Source of the DNA: an uncultured Eubacterium sp.
Lineage (GTDB): Bacteria; Bacillota; Clostridia; Lachnospirales; Lachnospiraceae
Direction of reading: 5' to 3'
Assembly (NCBI GenBank): GCA_910584065.1
Contig: CAJTZN010000012.1
Span: forward strand, 12,281-76,280
DNA length: 64,000 nucleotides
Under the pieces are notes generated by a model that did no database searches, was not told the DNA's origin, and saw only the letters and a list, made by a program, of their open reading frames with translations. Both the position numbers and the translations under genes were made by a program. Shown in pieces: positions 18,001-24,744 of the stretch; within the stretch, counting starts at the first letter, position 1, and each line of letters starts with the position of its first letter.

Positions 18001-18671
18001 TTTCGGTTGACTGGAGTAAGGTGAGCGCGGATGCGGACGGAACGGTGACGGTGGTCGGAACAGGCGGTACGGTTACGATCCAGGTCAAGGCGAAAGTGGT
18101 TGATGTTTCTTCGATGGATCCGCATACGTACGTATATGCCAATGGGTACGCGTCCATCCTTGCCGGCGGTTTCGTGAACAGCGGGGCAGGAGAAGGCGGT
18201 ATTGCCTGCGGCGTGATCGACAATTACGGAAAGATGGGGCAGGCGGTCAAAGCATTCCCCAGCAATTTCTGCTTTAAGGATGATCCGGGAAAAGCGCCAT
18301 TTGTCGAGTATAAAGTGTACGTCGATCAGGAAGATGCGTACCAGTGTACCGTTTATGCGGCGCCTTCTAACAACATCGACCGCGATGATGTGGCGATCCG
18401 TTACGGACTTTCCGTCAACGGCGGGAATACGGATGTCGTCAATATGCTGAACAGCGATTTTGCCGCAGGCGAGTACAGCGGTACGTGGGCGAACGATGTA
18501 TCTGCCAATGGCAGGAAGAAAACGACCCAGATTCAGCTTAAACCGAGGATCAATACGATCCGCGTCTACGCGATCGACCCGACGTTTGTCATGCAGAAAC
18601 TCGTGATTTCGAAGGAAGAAGTACTGGCTTCACATCTCGGGCCGGAAGAAAGTTACTATGTTGGAAAATAA
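15081..18671 (+). CDS. Secreted GH115 alpha-glucuronidase with N-terminal Big2 domains
   Basis: 1196 residues. A signal peptide ends near AEAASAAK, followed by two lysine-rich Big2 domains (about 33-118 and 122-206) and an Ala/Thr/Pro linker (207-245). The GH115 catalytic region (about 250-910) carries IVAGSDKRGAIYGLYHISE, KYRGIFLNDEAPSLSGW, GNYLWPAMWGNEF and GTSHHEPLCRAGNEW. GH115 enzymes remove (4-O-methyl-)glucuronic acid from internal and terminal xylose of glucuronoxylan. The C-terminus holds a BACON-like beta-domain (SADWIQVSKASG) and the usual GH115 C-terminal beta-sandwich. GAGAGG precedes ATG 15081. The enzyme should act outside the cell together with the adjacent GH43 and SGNH enzymes. 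Confidence 0.93.
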   Translation: MRGKGKKLLAVVAAAAMTVCTVVPAAPAEAASAAKVKSIAFSKPAVQTLALKKGETFRLKADVSPKKAKTNMTYSSSRKKVVQVSKKGVLKAKKAGKATITAVSTTKPKKKASIKVTVYKKFTKVKNVSIDKTSAVLSEGQNLTLNAAVSPAKATVKKVTYVTSKKAVATVSKKGVVTAKKAGTAEIAAYAQDGRGARAVCRVTVQEKGGVTGSATPVAPGVSATPGASAAATPAETPRPPLDQFVVASKDRSVPVYVDEKGDDYDGLSLIADSFAEDVAMVAKSGKASEVVTKSQDLKGTAIIVGSIGNNAVIDSLIAAGKLDVSDVQGKWETYKIKFVDNPAAGVEKAIVVAGSDKRGAIYGLYHISEAMGVSPWVFWGDAVPEKKDEIVLSNWDLEMTSKEPSVKYRGIFLNDEAPSLSGWVKEKFGDYNEDFYDLVYEVILRCKGNYLWPAMWGNEFSEDGKSSPIANAELADKYGIVMGTSHHEPLCRAGNEWGQKWRDYAKRSYWDFNKNEEGITNFWRDGVKRNMAYENVYTLGMRGEADSALGGSVEDNIDLLKRVITTQKNILAEYDRSDAPQVLTVYKEVENFWHGTNETPGLKKWDQLDDVVIMLCEDNNGNMRTLPTTKEEQQRAGGWGMYYHFDYHGGPTSYEWVNTKELNKVWEQMTMAYEHGIDDIWIVNVGDLKPMEMNISYFLDMAYDYDTWGKNGRNKTGDYMKQWVGQQFGSALDEQQTEAVASLLKEYTWINGSCNPETLKNHTYHVTNYNEAVRVLNRAQKLMDDAEHYKSVIPDHLQAAYFELVYYPAVASANVAKMQILSGLNEYFFEKGSAAANWYADQLEESVKLDETLQYTYNNEMPGVGDKWKNMMSSPHVGYVTWDSKGWSYPEAKRLDSLADRAQMIVTLQNQEATFTEGECALDTFTNINKETYTVTVSNGGSPSFDYTAKASADWIQVSKASGTVELQDTFTISVDWSKVSADADGTVTVVGTGGTVTIQVKAKVVDVSSMDPHTYVYANGYASILAGGFVNSGAGEGGIACGVIDNYGKMGQAVKAFPSNFCFKDDPGKAPFVEYKVYVDQEDAYQCTVYAAPSNNIDRDDVAIRYGLSVNGGNTDVVNMLNSDFAAGEYSGTWANDVSANGRKKTTQIQLKPRINTIRVYAIDPTFVMQKLVISKEEVLASHLGPEESYYVGK

Positions 18672-18716
18672 AGGATGTGGATTCTGGATGTATCAAATAC
18701 ATTACCGCATACATCA

Positions 18717-18746
18717 TTGATAAAGCGTACTTTTATTTGGTATCAT
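18717..18746 (+). promoter_or_regulatory. Possible promoter of the GH43 gene
   Basis: TTGATA, an 18-base spacer, then TATCAT, 47 bases before ATG 18794. Confidence 0.5.
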
Positions 18747-18793
18747 AAAGTTACTAAATGTACTATCAATCAAAAATTTTAGGAGGTATTTAT

Positions 18794-21124
18794 ATGTTTC
18801 ACAAGAAGAAATGGGCGAAATTGACAGCAGCCGGGCTTGTCTTTTCGCTGGCAGCTACGATGGCAGTAAGTCCTGCGGCTGAAGCGGACGCGCTTGCGAC
18901 TTCCCAGCAGTCATATAAATGGGAGGATACGTATACATACGCATGGGAAGGTTCCGTGGTTGCGTATAAAGACGGCGTAAAGCAGAAGGATGCGCAGATT
19001 ACGACGTATGAAACGGAGGGCAGTGATCCGTTCGTGCCGGAAGAAGAGCAGGCATGGGACACGGAAGAGCTTGTGTTAAAGCAAGGAGTGTCTTATACGA
19101 CGAATGAAAAGAAATTGGATGAGAACGGGGAACCTGTATTGGATGGAGAAGGTAAGCCGGTTTACGAAGTAAAGGTTCATCCGATCACGAGTATGCTCAC
19201 AAACTGGAACCTGTGCGCAGACCCGACAGCGATCGATAACAGTGATGTTGATGGAAAACTGTACGTCTATGGTACGACAGAGGCAGTAGAGTATGACAAG
19301 AGCGGAGAAATAAAGCACAATGGTTACAACAACCATTCCCTGACGATCATGTCCACGAAGGATATGGTGAACTGGACGGATGAAGGTTTTGTTGATCAGT
19401 TGAACCTGACAAATGAGCCGGAAGATTCGACGGAAAAGGTAAAATGTAAATGGGCGACGAAATCGTGGGCACCATCGGGCTTGAAGATTGACGGCGACAA
19501 AGACGGGGAAGATGAGTATTACCTTTTCTATACGAATAGTGGAGCGGTCGGCTATGTACAGGGTGATTCCCCGACCGGCCCTTGGAAAGATGACCTGGGT
19601 AAGGTTTTGTTCAGTCAGTCATCACCGAACTGTAAAGGTGTAAAATGGTGCTTTGATCCAGCTGTACTTGTGGATGATAAAGGAGATGCCTATGTATACT
19701 TCGGCGGCGGAGTATGGAATGAAGGGAAAGAACCTGAGACGCATCCGGATGGAATCGCACATCCTAAAACCGGACGTGTATGTAAGATCAAATTTGAAGA
19801 AGGTACTGGTAAGGTGCAGTTAGATGGTGAACCGCAGGAAATGGATGCGTTCTATCTGTTTGAGGACAATGAGATCAACCAGTTTAATGGCAAGTATTTC
19901 TATTCCTATTGTACGAACTTTTCGGTGCCTGGTTCCGTAAAAGCACCGGGGGCGCTTGCACCAATTGCTTCCGGACAGATTGCATGTTATGTATCGAAAG
20001 ACCCGATGAACATCACATTCAATCCGGACGAGCAGGACAGCACGAATGACCTGAAATATCTGGGATCAATCCTGAGCAATCCAAGCAGTATTTATGGTAA
20101 ATCGTACAATAACCATCATCATATGCTCTCGTTTAAAGGAAAAGAGTATATGACATACCACTCGACAGCACTGGAGAATATGCTGTATCATACAGGCAAA
20201 GGCGATTACCGCTGTCTGCATGTAGCTCCGATGACGGTAGACAAAGATACCGATGCCATCAAGATTGACCCAACTTACGAAGGCGTAGAGCAGGTAGAGG
20301 ACTTCAATCCGTATGAAACTATCAATGCGACGACGACGTCGTACAGCGCAGGCGTAAAATCCAAAAAATCCGACGCTGTAAAGTCAATGGTACTGGATAA
20401 GATCAACACAGGTGACTGGACAAAGATCAGCGGCGTGAATTTCGGTGACAAGGGCGTAGCTAAAGTGAAAGCGCAGATTGCATCGACGACAGAATACGGT
20501 GCAGTTGAGGTGTTTAGAGATGATCCGACGATAAGTGCAAATAAATTGGCAACTTTGGATCTGAGAGTGACGGGCGACGAAACCTATGAAGCATTCGAAG
20601 CTGATATTGCGGGAGATGTGACAGGCAAACATGATCTGTATTTTGTATTCCGTGGTAACGGATACAACGTAGCTTCCTGGGAGTTCGAGGAGAAACAGGC
20701 AGCACCGGAAACTCCGGCGCCTCAGACCCCGGCACCACAGACACCGGCGACGCAGACACCGGCTACGCAGGCCCCGTCAGCTACGGTGACACCATCTCCG
20801 AATGTTGATGATGAGGATGACAAAGATGTTTCTGTTTCCAAACCGGCAATCAAGTCTGTGAAAAATGTCAAAGGAAAGAAAGCAGATGTAACGCTGAAGA
20901 AGAAAGTGAGCGGGGCAAACGGATACGAGATCCGGTACTCCCTGAAAAAGACTATGAAGTCTTCGAAAAAGGTGACGATCAAGAATGCGAAAACACTGAA
21001 AGTGACACTGAAGAAGCTTAAGAAGAAGACATACTATGTTCAGGCAAGGGCTTACAAGACGGTGGACGGTAAAAAGTACTACAGTGGATGGAGCAGTAAG
21101 AAGTCAGTGAAGATTAAGAAGTAA
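18794..21124 (+). CDS. Secreted GH43 glycosidase with a CBM6-like domain and a C-terminal Fn3-like module
   Basis: 776 residues with a signal peptide (KLTAAGLVFSLAATMAVSP). The GH43 five-bladed propeller starts near WNLCADPTAI (general-base Asp) and continues with STKDMVNWTDEGF, WAPSGLKI, KWCFDPAVLVDDKGDAYVYF and FEDNEINQFNGKYFYSYC, which holds a Glu in the acid position. Such enzymes are beta-xylosidases or arabinofuranosidases on xylan or arabinan. A CBM6-like domain (KINTGDWTKISGVNFGD to YFVFRG) follows, then a linker of PAPQTPATQTP repeats and a very basic Fn3-like domain. AGGAGG precedes ATG 18794; an upstream in-frame start at 18758 lacks a ribosome site and would spoil the signal peptide. 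The exact substrate is uncertain. Confidence 0.9.
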   Translation: MFHKKKWAKLTAAGLVFSLAATMAVSPAAEADALATSQQSYKWEDTYTYAWEGSVVAYKDGVKQKDAQITTYETEGSDPFVPEEEQAWDTEELVLKQGVSYTTNEKKLDENGEPVLDGEGKPVYEVKVHPITSMLTNWNLCADPTAIDNSDVDGKLYVYGTTEAVEYDKSGEIKHNGYNNHSLTIMSTKDMVNWTDEGFVDQLNLTNEPEDSTEKVKCKWATKSWAPSGLKIDGDKDGEDEYYLFYTNSGAVGYVQGDSPTGPWKDDLGKVLFSQSSPNCKGVKWCFDPAVLVDDKGDAYVYFGGGVWNEGKEPETHPDGIAHPKTGRVCKIKFEEGTGKVQLDGEPQEMDAFYLFEDNEINQFNGKYFYSYCTNFSVPGSVKAPGALAPIASGQIACYVSKDPMNITFNPDEQDSTNDLKYLGSILSNPSSIYGKSYNNHHHMLSFKGKEYMTYHSTALENMLYHTGKGDYRCLHVAPMTVDKDTDAIKIDPTYEGVEQVEDFNPYETINATTTSYSAGVKSKKSDAVKSMVLDKINTGDWTKISGVNFGDKGVAKVKAQIASTTEYGAVEVFRDDPTISANKLATLDLRVTGDETYEAFEADIAGDVTGKHDLYFVFRGNGYNVASWEFEEKQAAPETPAPQTPAPQTPATQTPATQAPSATVTPSPNVDDEDDKDVSVSKPAIKSVKNVKGKKADVTLKKKVSGANGYEIRYSLKKTMKSSKKVTIKNAKTLKVTLKKLKKKTYYVQARAYKTVDGKKYYSGWSSKKSVKIKK

Positions 21125-21149
21125 AACACAACGATATATCGTGCTTTGT

Positions 21150-21181
21150 ATTGTGGCTATGCGTTTTGGCATAGCCACAAT
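21150..21181 (+). terminator. Terminator-like hairpin after the GH43 gene
   Basis: ATTGTGGCTATGC and GCATAGCCACAAT form a perfect 13-bp stem around GTTTTG. The T-rich tail is weak (TGTTGTG). Confidence 0.6.
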
Positions 21182-21227
21182 TGTTGTGGGAATACGCGTG
21201 TAAAGCGGCGCAGAAATGAGGATTATT

Positions 21228-21410
21228 ATGAACTTACGGGATTTTTGTGATATGGGGAAATTTGAAGAAATTATGAGAAATTGGGCACAGAGTACTGGCC
21301 TTGCGACGGTAGCAGTGAGCGACGATGTATTGAAGCGGCCAGGGCAGGAGAAGCGGGGAAAGGGAAGGAGTGAGTGGAATGAAACAGGTTTATCCGACTT
21401 TTATAGTTAA
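21228..21410 (+). pseudogene. Fragment of a PocR-type sensory-domain protein
   Basis: About 60 codons. The first 30-35 residues (LRDFCDMGKFEEIMRNWAQS, then TGLATVAVSDD) resemble the beginning of PocR-type ligand-binding domains found on chemoreceptors and diguanylate cyclases of Lachnospiraceae. After VAVSDD the expected glycine- and cysteine-containing continuation is missing, and the frame runs into the hicB-like gene and stops. I read it as a 5' remnant left by a deletion or insertion. A GAGG upstream could still allow translation. The match is from memory of the family pattern, so it is moderate. Confidence 0.5.
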
Positions 21411-21819
21411 TACAAATGATGGATCTGAACATCCTTTTTTGGTTTGTGTTCCGGATATGGAAATTGTGACAGAAGGAACTGATTTTGCAGATGCAATTGA
21501 GATGGCGCGAGATGCGATCGGATTAACTGGCGTTTCGATGGAAGATAATAAAGAAGAAATTCCGATGCCTTCCGATCAAACAACTGCCCTGGAAAAAGTA
21601 TCTCGGGATACGGTGGATATTGATTTTACAAAAGGAATTCTGACTTATGTGGACGTGGATTTCTTTGAATACAGGAGAAAAATTGATACCAAAACGGTCA
21701 GGAGAAATGTGGCGCTTCCCAGCTGGTTAAATTATGAGGCAGAACATGCAGGAATTAATGTATCAAGGGTACTTCAAGAGGCACTGGTGAATGTATTGAA
21801 GTTAGAGAGAAATGTATAA
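21379..21819 (+). CDS. Orphan HicB-family antitoxin-like protein
   Basis: 146 residues. The N-terminal half has the HicB pattern of a partially degraded RNase-H-like fold: YPTFIVNTNDG, FLVCVPDMEIVTEGTDFADA and IEMARDAIGLTG. The C-terminal part (RRNVALPSWLNYEAEHAGIN, then VSRVLQEAL) is a ribbon-helix-helix type DNA-binding segment. HicB normally neutralises and co-represses the HicA mRNA interferase, but no HicA-like ORF lies on either side. I chose ATG 21379 because GGAAGGAG ends 8 bases upstream. Solitary HicB proteins may act as plain repressors or be remnants of a broken module. Confidence 0.75.
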   Translation: MKQVYPTFIVNTNDGSEHPFLVCVPDMEIVTEGTDFADAIEMARDAIGLTGVSMEDNKEEIPMPSDQTTALEKVSRDTVDIDFTKGILTYVDVDFFEYRRKIDTKTVRRNVALPSWLNYEAEHAGINVSRVLQEALVNVLKLERNV

Positions 21820-21935
21820 TCAATGAGAGCAGAAAATTTCCTTTCGTTGAAAAACAGAAAAACTTCAAGGTTATTTCAAGGTTTATTCTTTATGCTATGT
21901 AAATAAAACCATCGATGAGCGAGAGGAGATCTGTT

Positions 21936-22577
21936 ATGAATCAAAAAACAAGAAAAGTGGCATTCGTTTTGACGGCTGTTATGATTCTATACTCTGTCAT
22001 GAGTACGGTAACGCCGGCTGATGCGGCAGCAGGCGTCTCAAAAGGGACAAAATGGTACACGATCAGTAGAACATCCGGAACTTATACATCGGCTGTCCAT
22101 GTATCATTAAAAGCAAAAAAAGGCTATCAAATTTACTACAGCACCTCCGGAAAATTAAAAAAGAGCAAAGTCATCAAGAGCGGAAAGAAGAAAATATTTC
22201 ATATCAAAAAAACAACGACACTTTCCCTGTACATAGGAAAAAAATCAGAAAAAATAACGGCTTCGAAGCTGAAAAAAATAGCGAAAAGTAAAAAGAGTAA
22301 GTTCTTTGTACAATACAAATATGTGATCAAAAACGGAAAGGCACCGTCCTCCCCAGCGCCGGGCGGTAAAGCAGAGCCGACAGCCGGCATCTCAAATTCC
22401 GTGTCTGGCACAGAGGGGCCATCAACCAGTACAAACGCTCCCGCGGCCGACACAGCAGCGCCTTCCGCCGGCACAAACACCCCGGCGTTCGGCACATCAG
22501 AGCCATCAACCGGCACAACCCCCCCCCCGCGGCCGACACAGCAAGTCCTTCTGGCTCGACGGAACCCGGAGCAGTAA
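21936..22577 (+). CDS. Segment 1 of the broken gene: signal peptide, basic domain and linker
   Basis: 213 residues as it now reads: signal peptide (VAFVLTAVMILYSVMSTV), a lysine-rich domain (TSGTYTSAVHVSLKAKKGYQ) resembling a chitobiase/Fn3-like C-terminal module, and a linker of TNAPAADTAAPSAGTNTPA type repeats. After the C10 tract the frame becomes RPTQQVLLARRNPEQ and stops. In the alternative frame the linker continues as AADTASPSGSTEPGAV, showing where the true frame goes. Confidence 0.7.
   Translation: MNQKTRKVAFVLTAVMILYSVMSTVTPADAAAGVSKGTKWYTISRTSGTYTSAVHVSLKAKKGYQIYYSTSGKLKKSKVIKSGKKKIFHIKKTTTLSLYIGKKSEKITASKLKKIAKSKKSKFFVQYKYVIKNGKAPSSPAPGGKAEPTAGISNSVSGTEGPSTSTNAPAADTAAPSAGTNTPAFGTSEPSTGTTPPPRPTQQVLLARRNPEQ
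22519..22528 (+). repeat. C10 homopolymer tract at frame change 1
   Basis: Ten consecutive C within the linker coding region. Long C or G runs inside genes are typical sites of slipped-strand frame switching. Confidence 0.9.
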
Positions 22578-23653
22578 AGACGGAAGATCCAGCTCAGGAA
22601 ACGGATCCGGGATCAAACGGCGGAAGCGGCAATCCGGAGAGAGAAAAGGAAAAAGCGGAAATCCAGACAAAAATAAACGAGTGGACAGATTCCCTTCAAA
22701 CCCAGATAGAACCGGAAGAAACGATAGCACCGGCCAAAGTGGGGGAAGACACGCCGACGGTACGGCTGACAAAAAGTGGGATTGAATGTGAAAAGGTAGG
22801 CGACGGGGCCGTCACTTACGAGAGCGGTTCTGCCTGTTCCTCCGTCACGATCAATGAAGCTGGCACCTACCGGTTGACCGGCGGGACATTAGACGCTCCG
22901 ATTGAAAATGTAACGATTGCCGTGGCAAAAAACATATCGGATCCTGTTCATCTCATCTGGGATAACCTGCACATTGATAACAGCCAGTTAGAAGCGGATG
23001 AACCCGTAGTTTCAGCAGGAAAATCAACAACTCAGCTGAATATCACGCTGAAAGGCGCTTCGGTCCTAAAGGGGAGCGGCAGCTACAAAGAAACTCCGGC
23101 GACGGCGATCATCAACGCCAGCGATGCCGCTGCCGTGATAAATATGTCCGCCCATGAGGGGGAAGAGAAAACGGCATCCCTTACCATTGTCGATTCCATG
23201 CCTTCGGACACGGATTTCGGGGCAAATGGCCCGAGCGATGGTATCTTTTCCAAAGGGAAATTGATCCTGAACAGCGGTATATATAATGTAACCGTAAACG
23301 GGGACTGCGTAAAGGGAACGGGAAAAGACGGAACCGGAGGGATCGTTGTGAACGGAGGCGTATTGACCCTCTGCTCCCATCAGGGCAACGCCTTGAAATC
23401 CAAAAACGGAAACATCGTGATCCGGGGCGGGGAAATAAAAAGTACCTATACAAAGGACGACGCGATCAACGCCAAAAATTACAATGTAGTCATAAAGGAT
23501 AGTAAGATTGAGATCGACCACTGCTACGGAGACGGGATTCAGGGGGAAAATGTCGGGATCTCCGGGGACGCGACGGAACTTTCGATCCGGACGTATTTCG
23601 AAAACGCAGGCATAAATTACTACGACACCTCGCCTGGCAGCGGCAAACAATGA
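22529..23653 (+). CDS. Segment 2 of the broken gene: first part of the beta-helix
   Basis: This frame is open from the C10 tract. It holds the rest of the linker, then VRLTKSGIECEKVGDGAVTY and repeated beta-helix rungs (TYRLTGGTLDAPIENVTI, NGDCVKGTGKDGTGGIVVNG, NIVIRGGEIKSTYTKDDAIN), ending INYYDTSPGSGKQ. There is no ribosome binding site for an independent start; an in-frame ATG-like start at 22739 is only the first possible one. It is probably not translated separately. Confidence 0.6.
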   Translation, partial: AADTASPSGSTEPGAVKTEDPAQETDPGSNGGSGNPEREKEKAEIQTKINEWTDSLQTQIEPEETIAPAKVGEDTPTVRLTKSGIECEKVGDGAVTYESGSACSSVTINEAGTYRLTGGTLDAPIENVTIAVAKNISDPVHLIWDNLHIDNSQLEADEPVVSAGKSTTQLNITLKGASVLKGSGSYKETPATAIINASDAAAVINMSAHEGEEKTASLTIVDSMPSDTDFGANGPSDGIFSKGKLILNSGIYNVTVNGDCVKGTGKDGTGGIVVNGGVLTLCSHQGNALKSKNGNIVIRGGEIKSTYTKDDAINAKNYNVVIKDSKIEIDHCYGDGIQGENVGISGDATELSIRTYFENAGINYYDTSPGSGKQ

Positions 23654-24587
23654 TGGACAGTATATCATCGGTTCGCCAGATGACGCGGTCCATAGCAATA
23701 ACACATGTGTGATCGCCGGCGGATCACTGGATATCGTATCTTCTGACGATGCGATCACGGCGGCGCGGGATCTTATGATCATGAACGGCTGCGATATTGC
23801 GATTCGCCAGTGCTACGAGGGAATCGAGGCCGGAACGATTGTCATGGGCGCCGCGGGCGATTCAAAAGAAGAGCCAACGGTAAAAATATATTCCAATGAC
23901 GACGGGATTAATGCGTCATCAAAGACGTTAACTTATGTATACGCCGATGAGTCCGAAGAGAAGTATACAAAAAAATCCACATCTTCGGCGGGGAATTGTT
24001 TTCATATGCTGTCCGGGTATTTGAACATCATGATTGCGGACGACCAGACGCACAGCTTCTCTCTGGGAACGGAAGATGGGAAGCAGATAACGGGAACCTA
24101 TTCGGCAGACGGAGACGGGATTGACTGCAACGGCTCCTTTTACGCGCATGGCGGGACGATCGTTATTTTTGGAGCAATAGCAAATGACAACTCACCGGTC
24201 GATACGGATCAAACGTATTACATCGGGCACGGCGTCTCGCTTTTGGCAGTAGGGAGCAGCGGGATGATCGAGTCGCCGACGGAAACCGGGCAGGCCGTCG
24301 TCAGCTATCCGTCGTCTGGCGGCCAGGGTCAAAGACCCGGGCAGATGTTTCCGGGGCAGGGAGGCGGCTTCCCGGGCGGAGGATCCGGGAGTGCGTCATT
24401 TGGCTCGGACACACCGTTTGCCATTTTGGATGCCGGACAGAATGTGCTGCTTTCCATGAAACCGATCAAGGCGTACAGCTATGTGTTGTATTCGGCGCCG
24501 CAACTGGCAGCTGGTTCGACTTATACGTTATACAGCGGGGGGGGGAGTGAGCGGCACAAAACTGAATGCGGACAGCGGAGCGTATGA
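23616..24587 (+). CDS. Segment 3 of the broken gene: second part of the beta-helix
   Basis: This frame opens at 23616 and reads NNDGQYIIGSPDDAVHSNN, SDDAITAARDLMI, CYEGIEAGTIVMG and GDGIDCNGSFYAHGGTIVIF, which are rungs typical of the family. A Gly-rich stretch (GGQGQRPGQMFPGQGGGFPG) follows and then AILDAGQNVLLSMKPIKAYS. The G9 tract throws the end out of frame (SERHKTECGQRSV). The first possible in-frame start is GTG 23709 without a convincing ribosome site. Confidence 0.6.
   Translation: MTTTPRLAAANNDGQYIIGSPDDAVHSNNTCVIAGGSLDIVSSDDAITAARDLMIMNGCDIAIRQCYEGIEAGTIVMGAAGDSKEEPTVKIYSNDDGINASSKTLTYVYADESEEKYTKKSTSSAGNCFHMLSGYLNIMIADDQTHSFSLGTEDGKQITGTYSADGDGIDCNGSFYAHGGTIVIFGAIANDNSPVDTDQTYYIGHGVSLLAVGSSGMIESPTETGQAVVSYPSSGGQGQRPGQMFPGQGGGFPGGGSGSASFGSDTPFAILDAGQNVLLSMKPIKAYSYVLYSAPQLAAGSTYTLYSGGGSERHKTECGQRSV
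24537..24545 (+). repeat. G9 homopolymer tract at frame change 3
   Basis: Nine consecutive G near the end of the same broken gene. One base fewer restores the conserved-looking C-terminus. Confidence 0.9.
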
Positions 24588-24674
24588 TTACCGTTATTCG
24601 GGTTATGATACATCCGGTGCCGATACGGTAGGGACGGTAACAGCGAAATAGCGATTATCCGAGTGTGCTTGGAA

Positions 24675-24703
24675 TTGACAGCTGACAAAATGTGTAGTAT
24701 AAT
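24675..24703 (+). promoter_or_regulatory. Consensus sigma-A promoter of the large secreted protein gene
   Basis: A perfect TTGACA, a 17-base spacer and a perfect TATAAT, 41 bases before ATG 24745. This is the strongest promoter in the window by sequence. Confidence 0.9.
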
Positions 24704-24744
24704 TTCTTTGTTCCATATTTTTACAATGAAAGAGAGGTTTGCAC

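Larger units (their letters stand above)
21936..24651 (+). pseudogene. Broken gene for a secreted Cthe_2159-like (DUF4353) carbohydrate-binding beta-helix protein
   Basis: Read across three frame changes, this is one gene. It has a signal peptide and basic domain, a Ser/Thr/Pro-rich linker, then a long right-handed beta-helix of the family typified by the polygalacturonate-binding Cthe_2159 (IIVNGGVLTLCSHQGNALKS, YIIGSPDDAVHSNN, GGSLDIVSSDDAITAA). Frame change 1 is at a run of ten C (22519-22528); eight or eleven C would restore the frame. Change 2 lies between 23616 and 23653 with no homopolymer, where the helix may also have lost a segment. Change 3 is at nine G (24537-24545); eight or eleven would restore a tail GVSGTKLNADSGAYDYRYSG ending at TAG 24649. 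It is either decayed, phase-variable, or affected by sequencing error at the homopolymers. Start ATG 21936 follows GAGAGGAG. Confidence 0.8.

Noticed and set aside
21216..21410. HicA toxin partner for the HicB-like gene
   Set aside because: The ORF lacks the short HicA dsRBD-like pattern and its catalytic His; it resembles a truncated PocR sensor instead.
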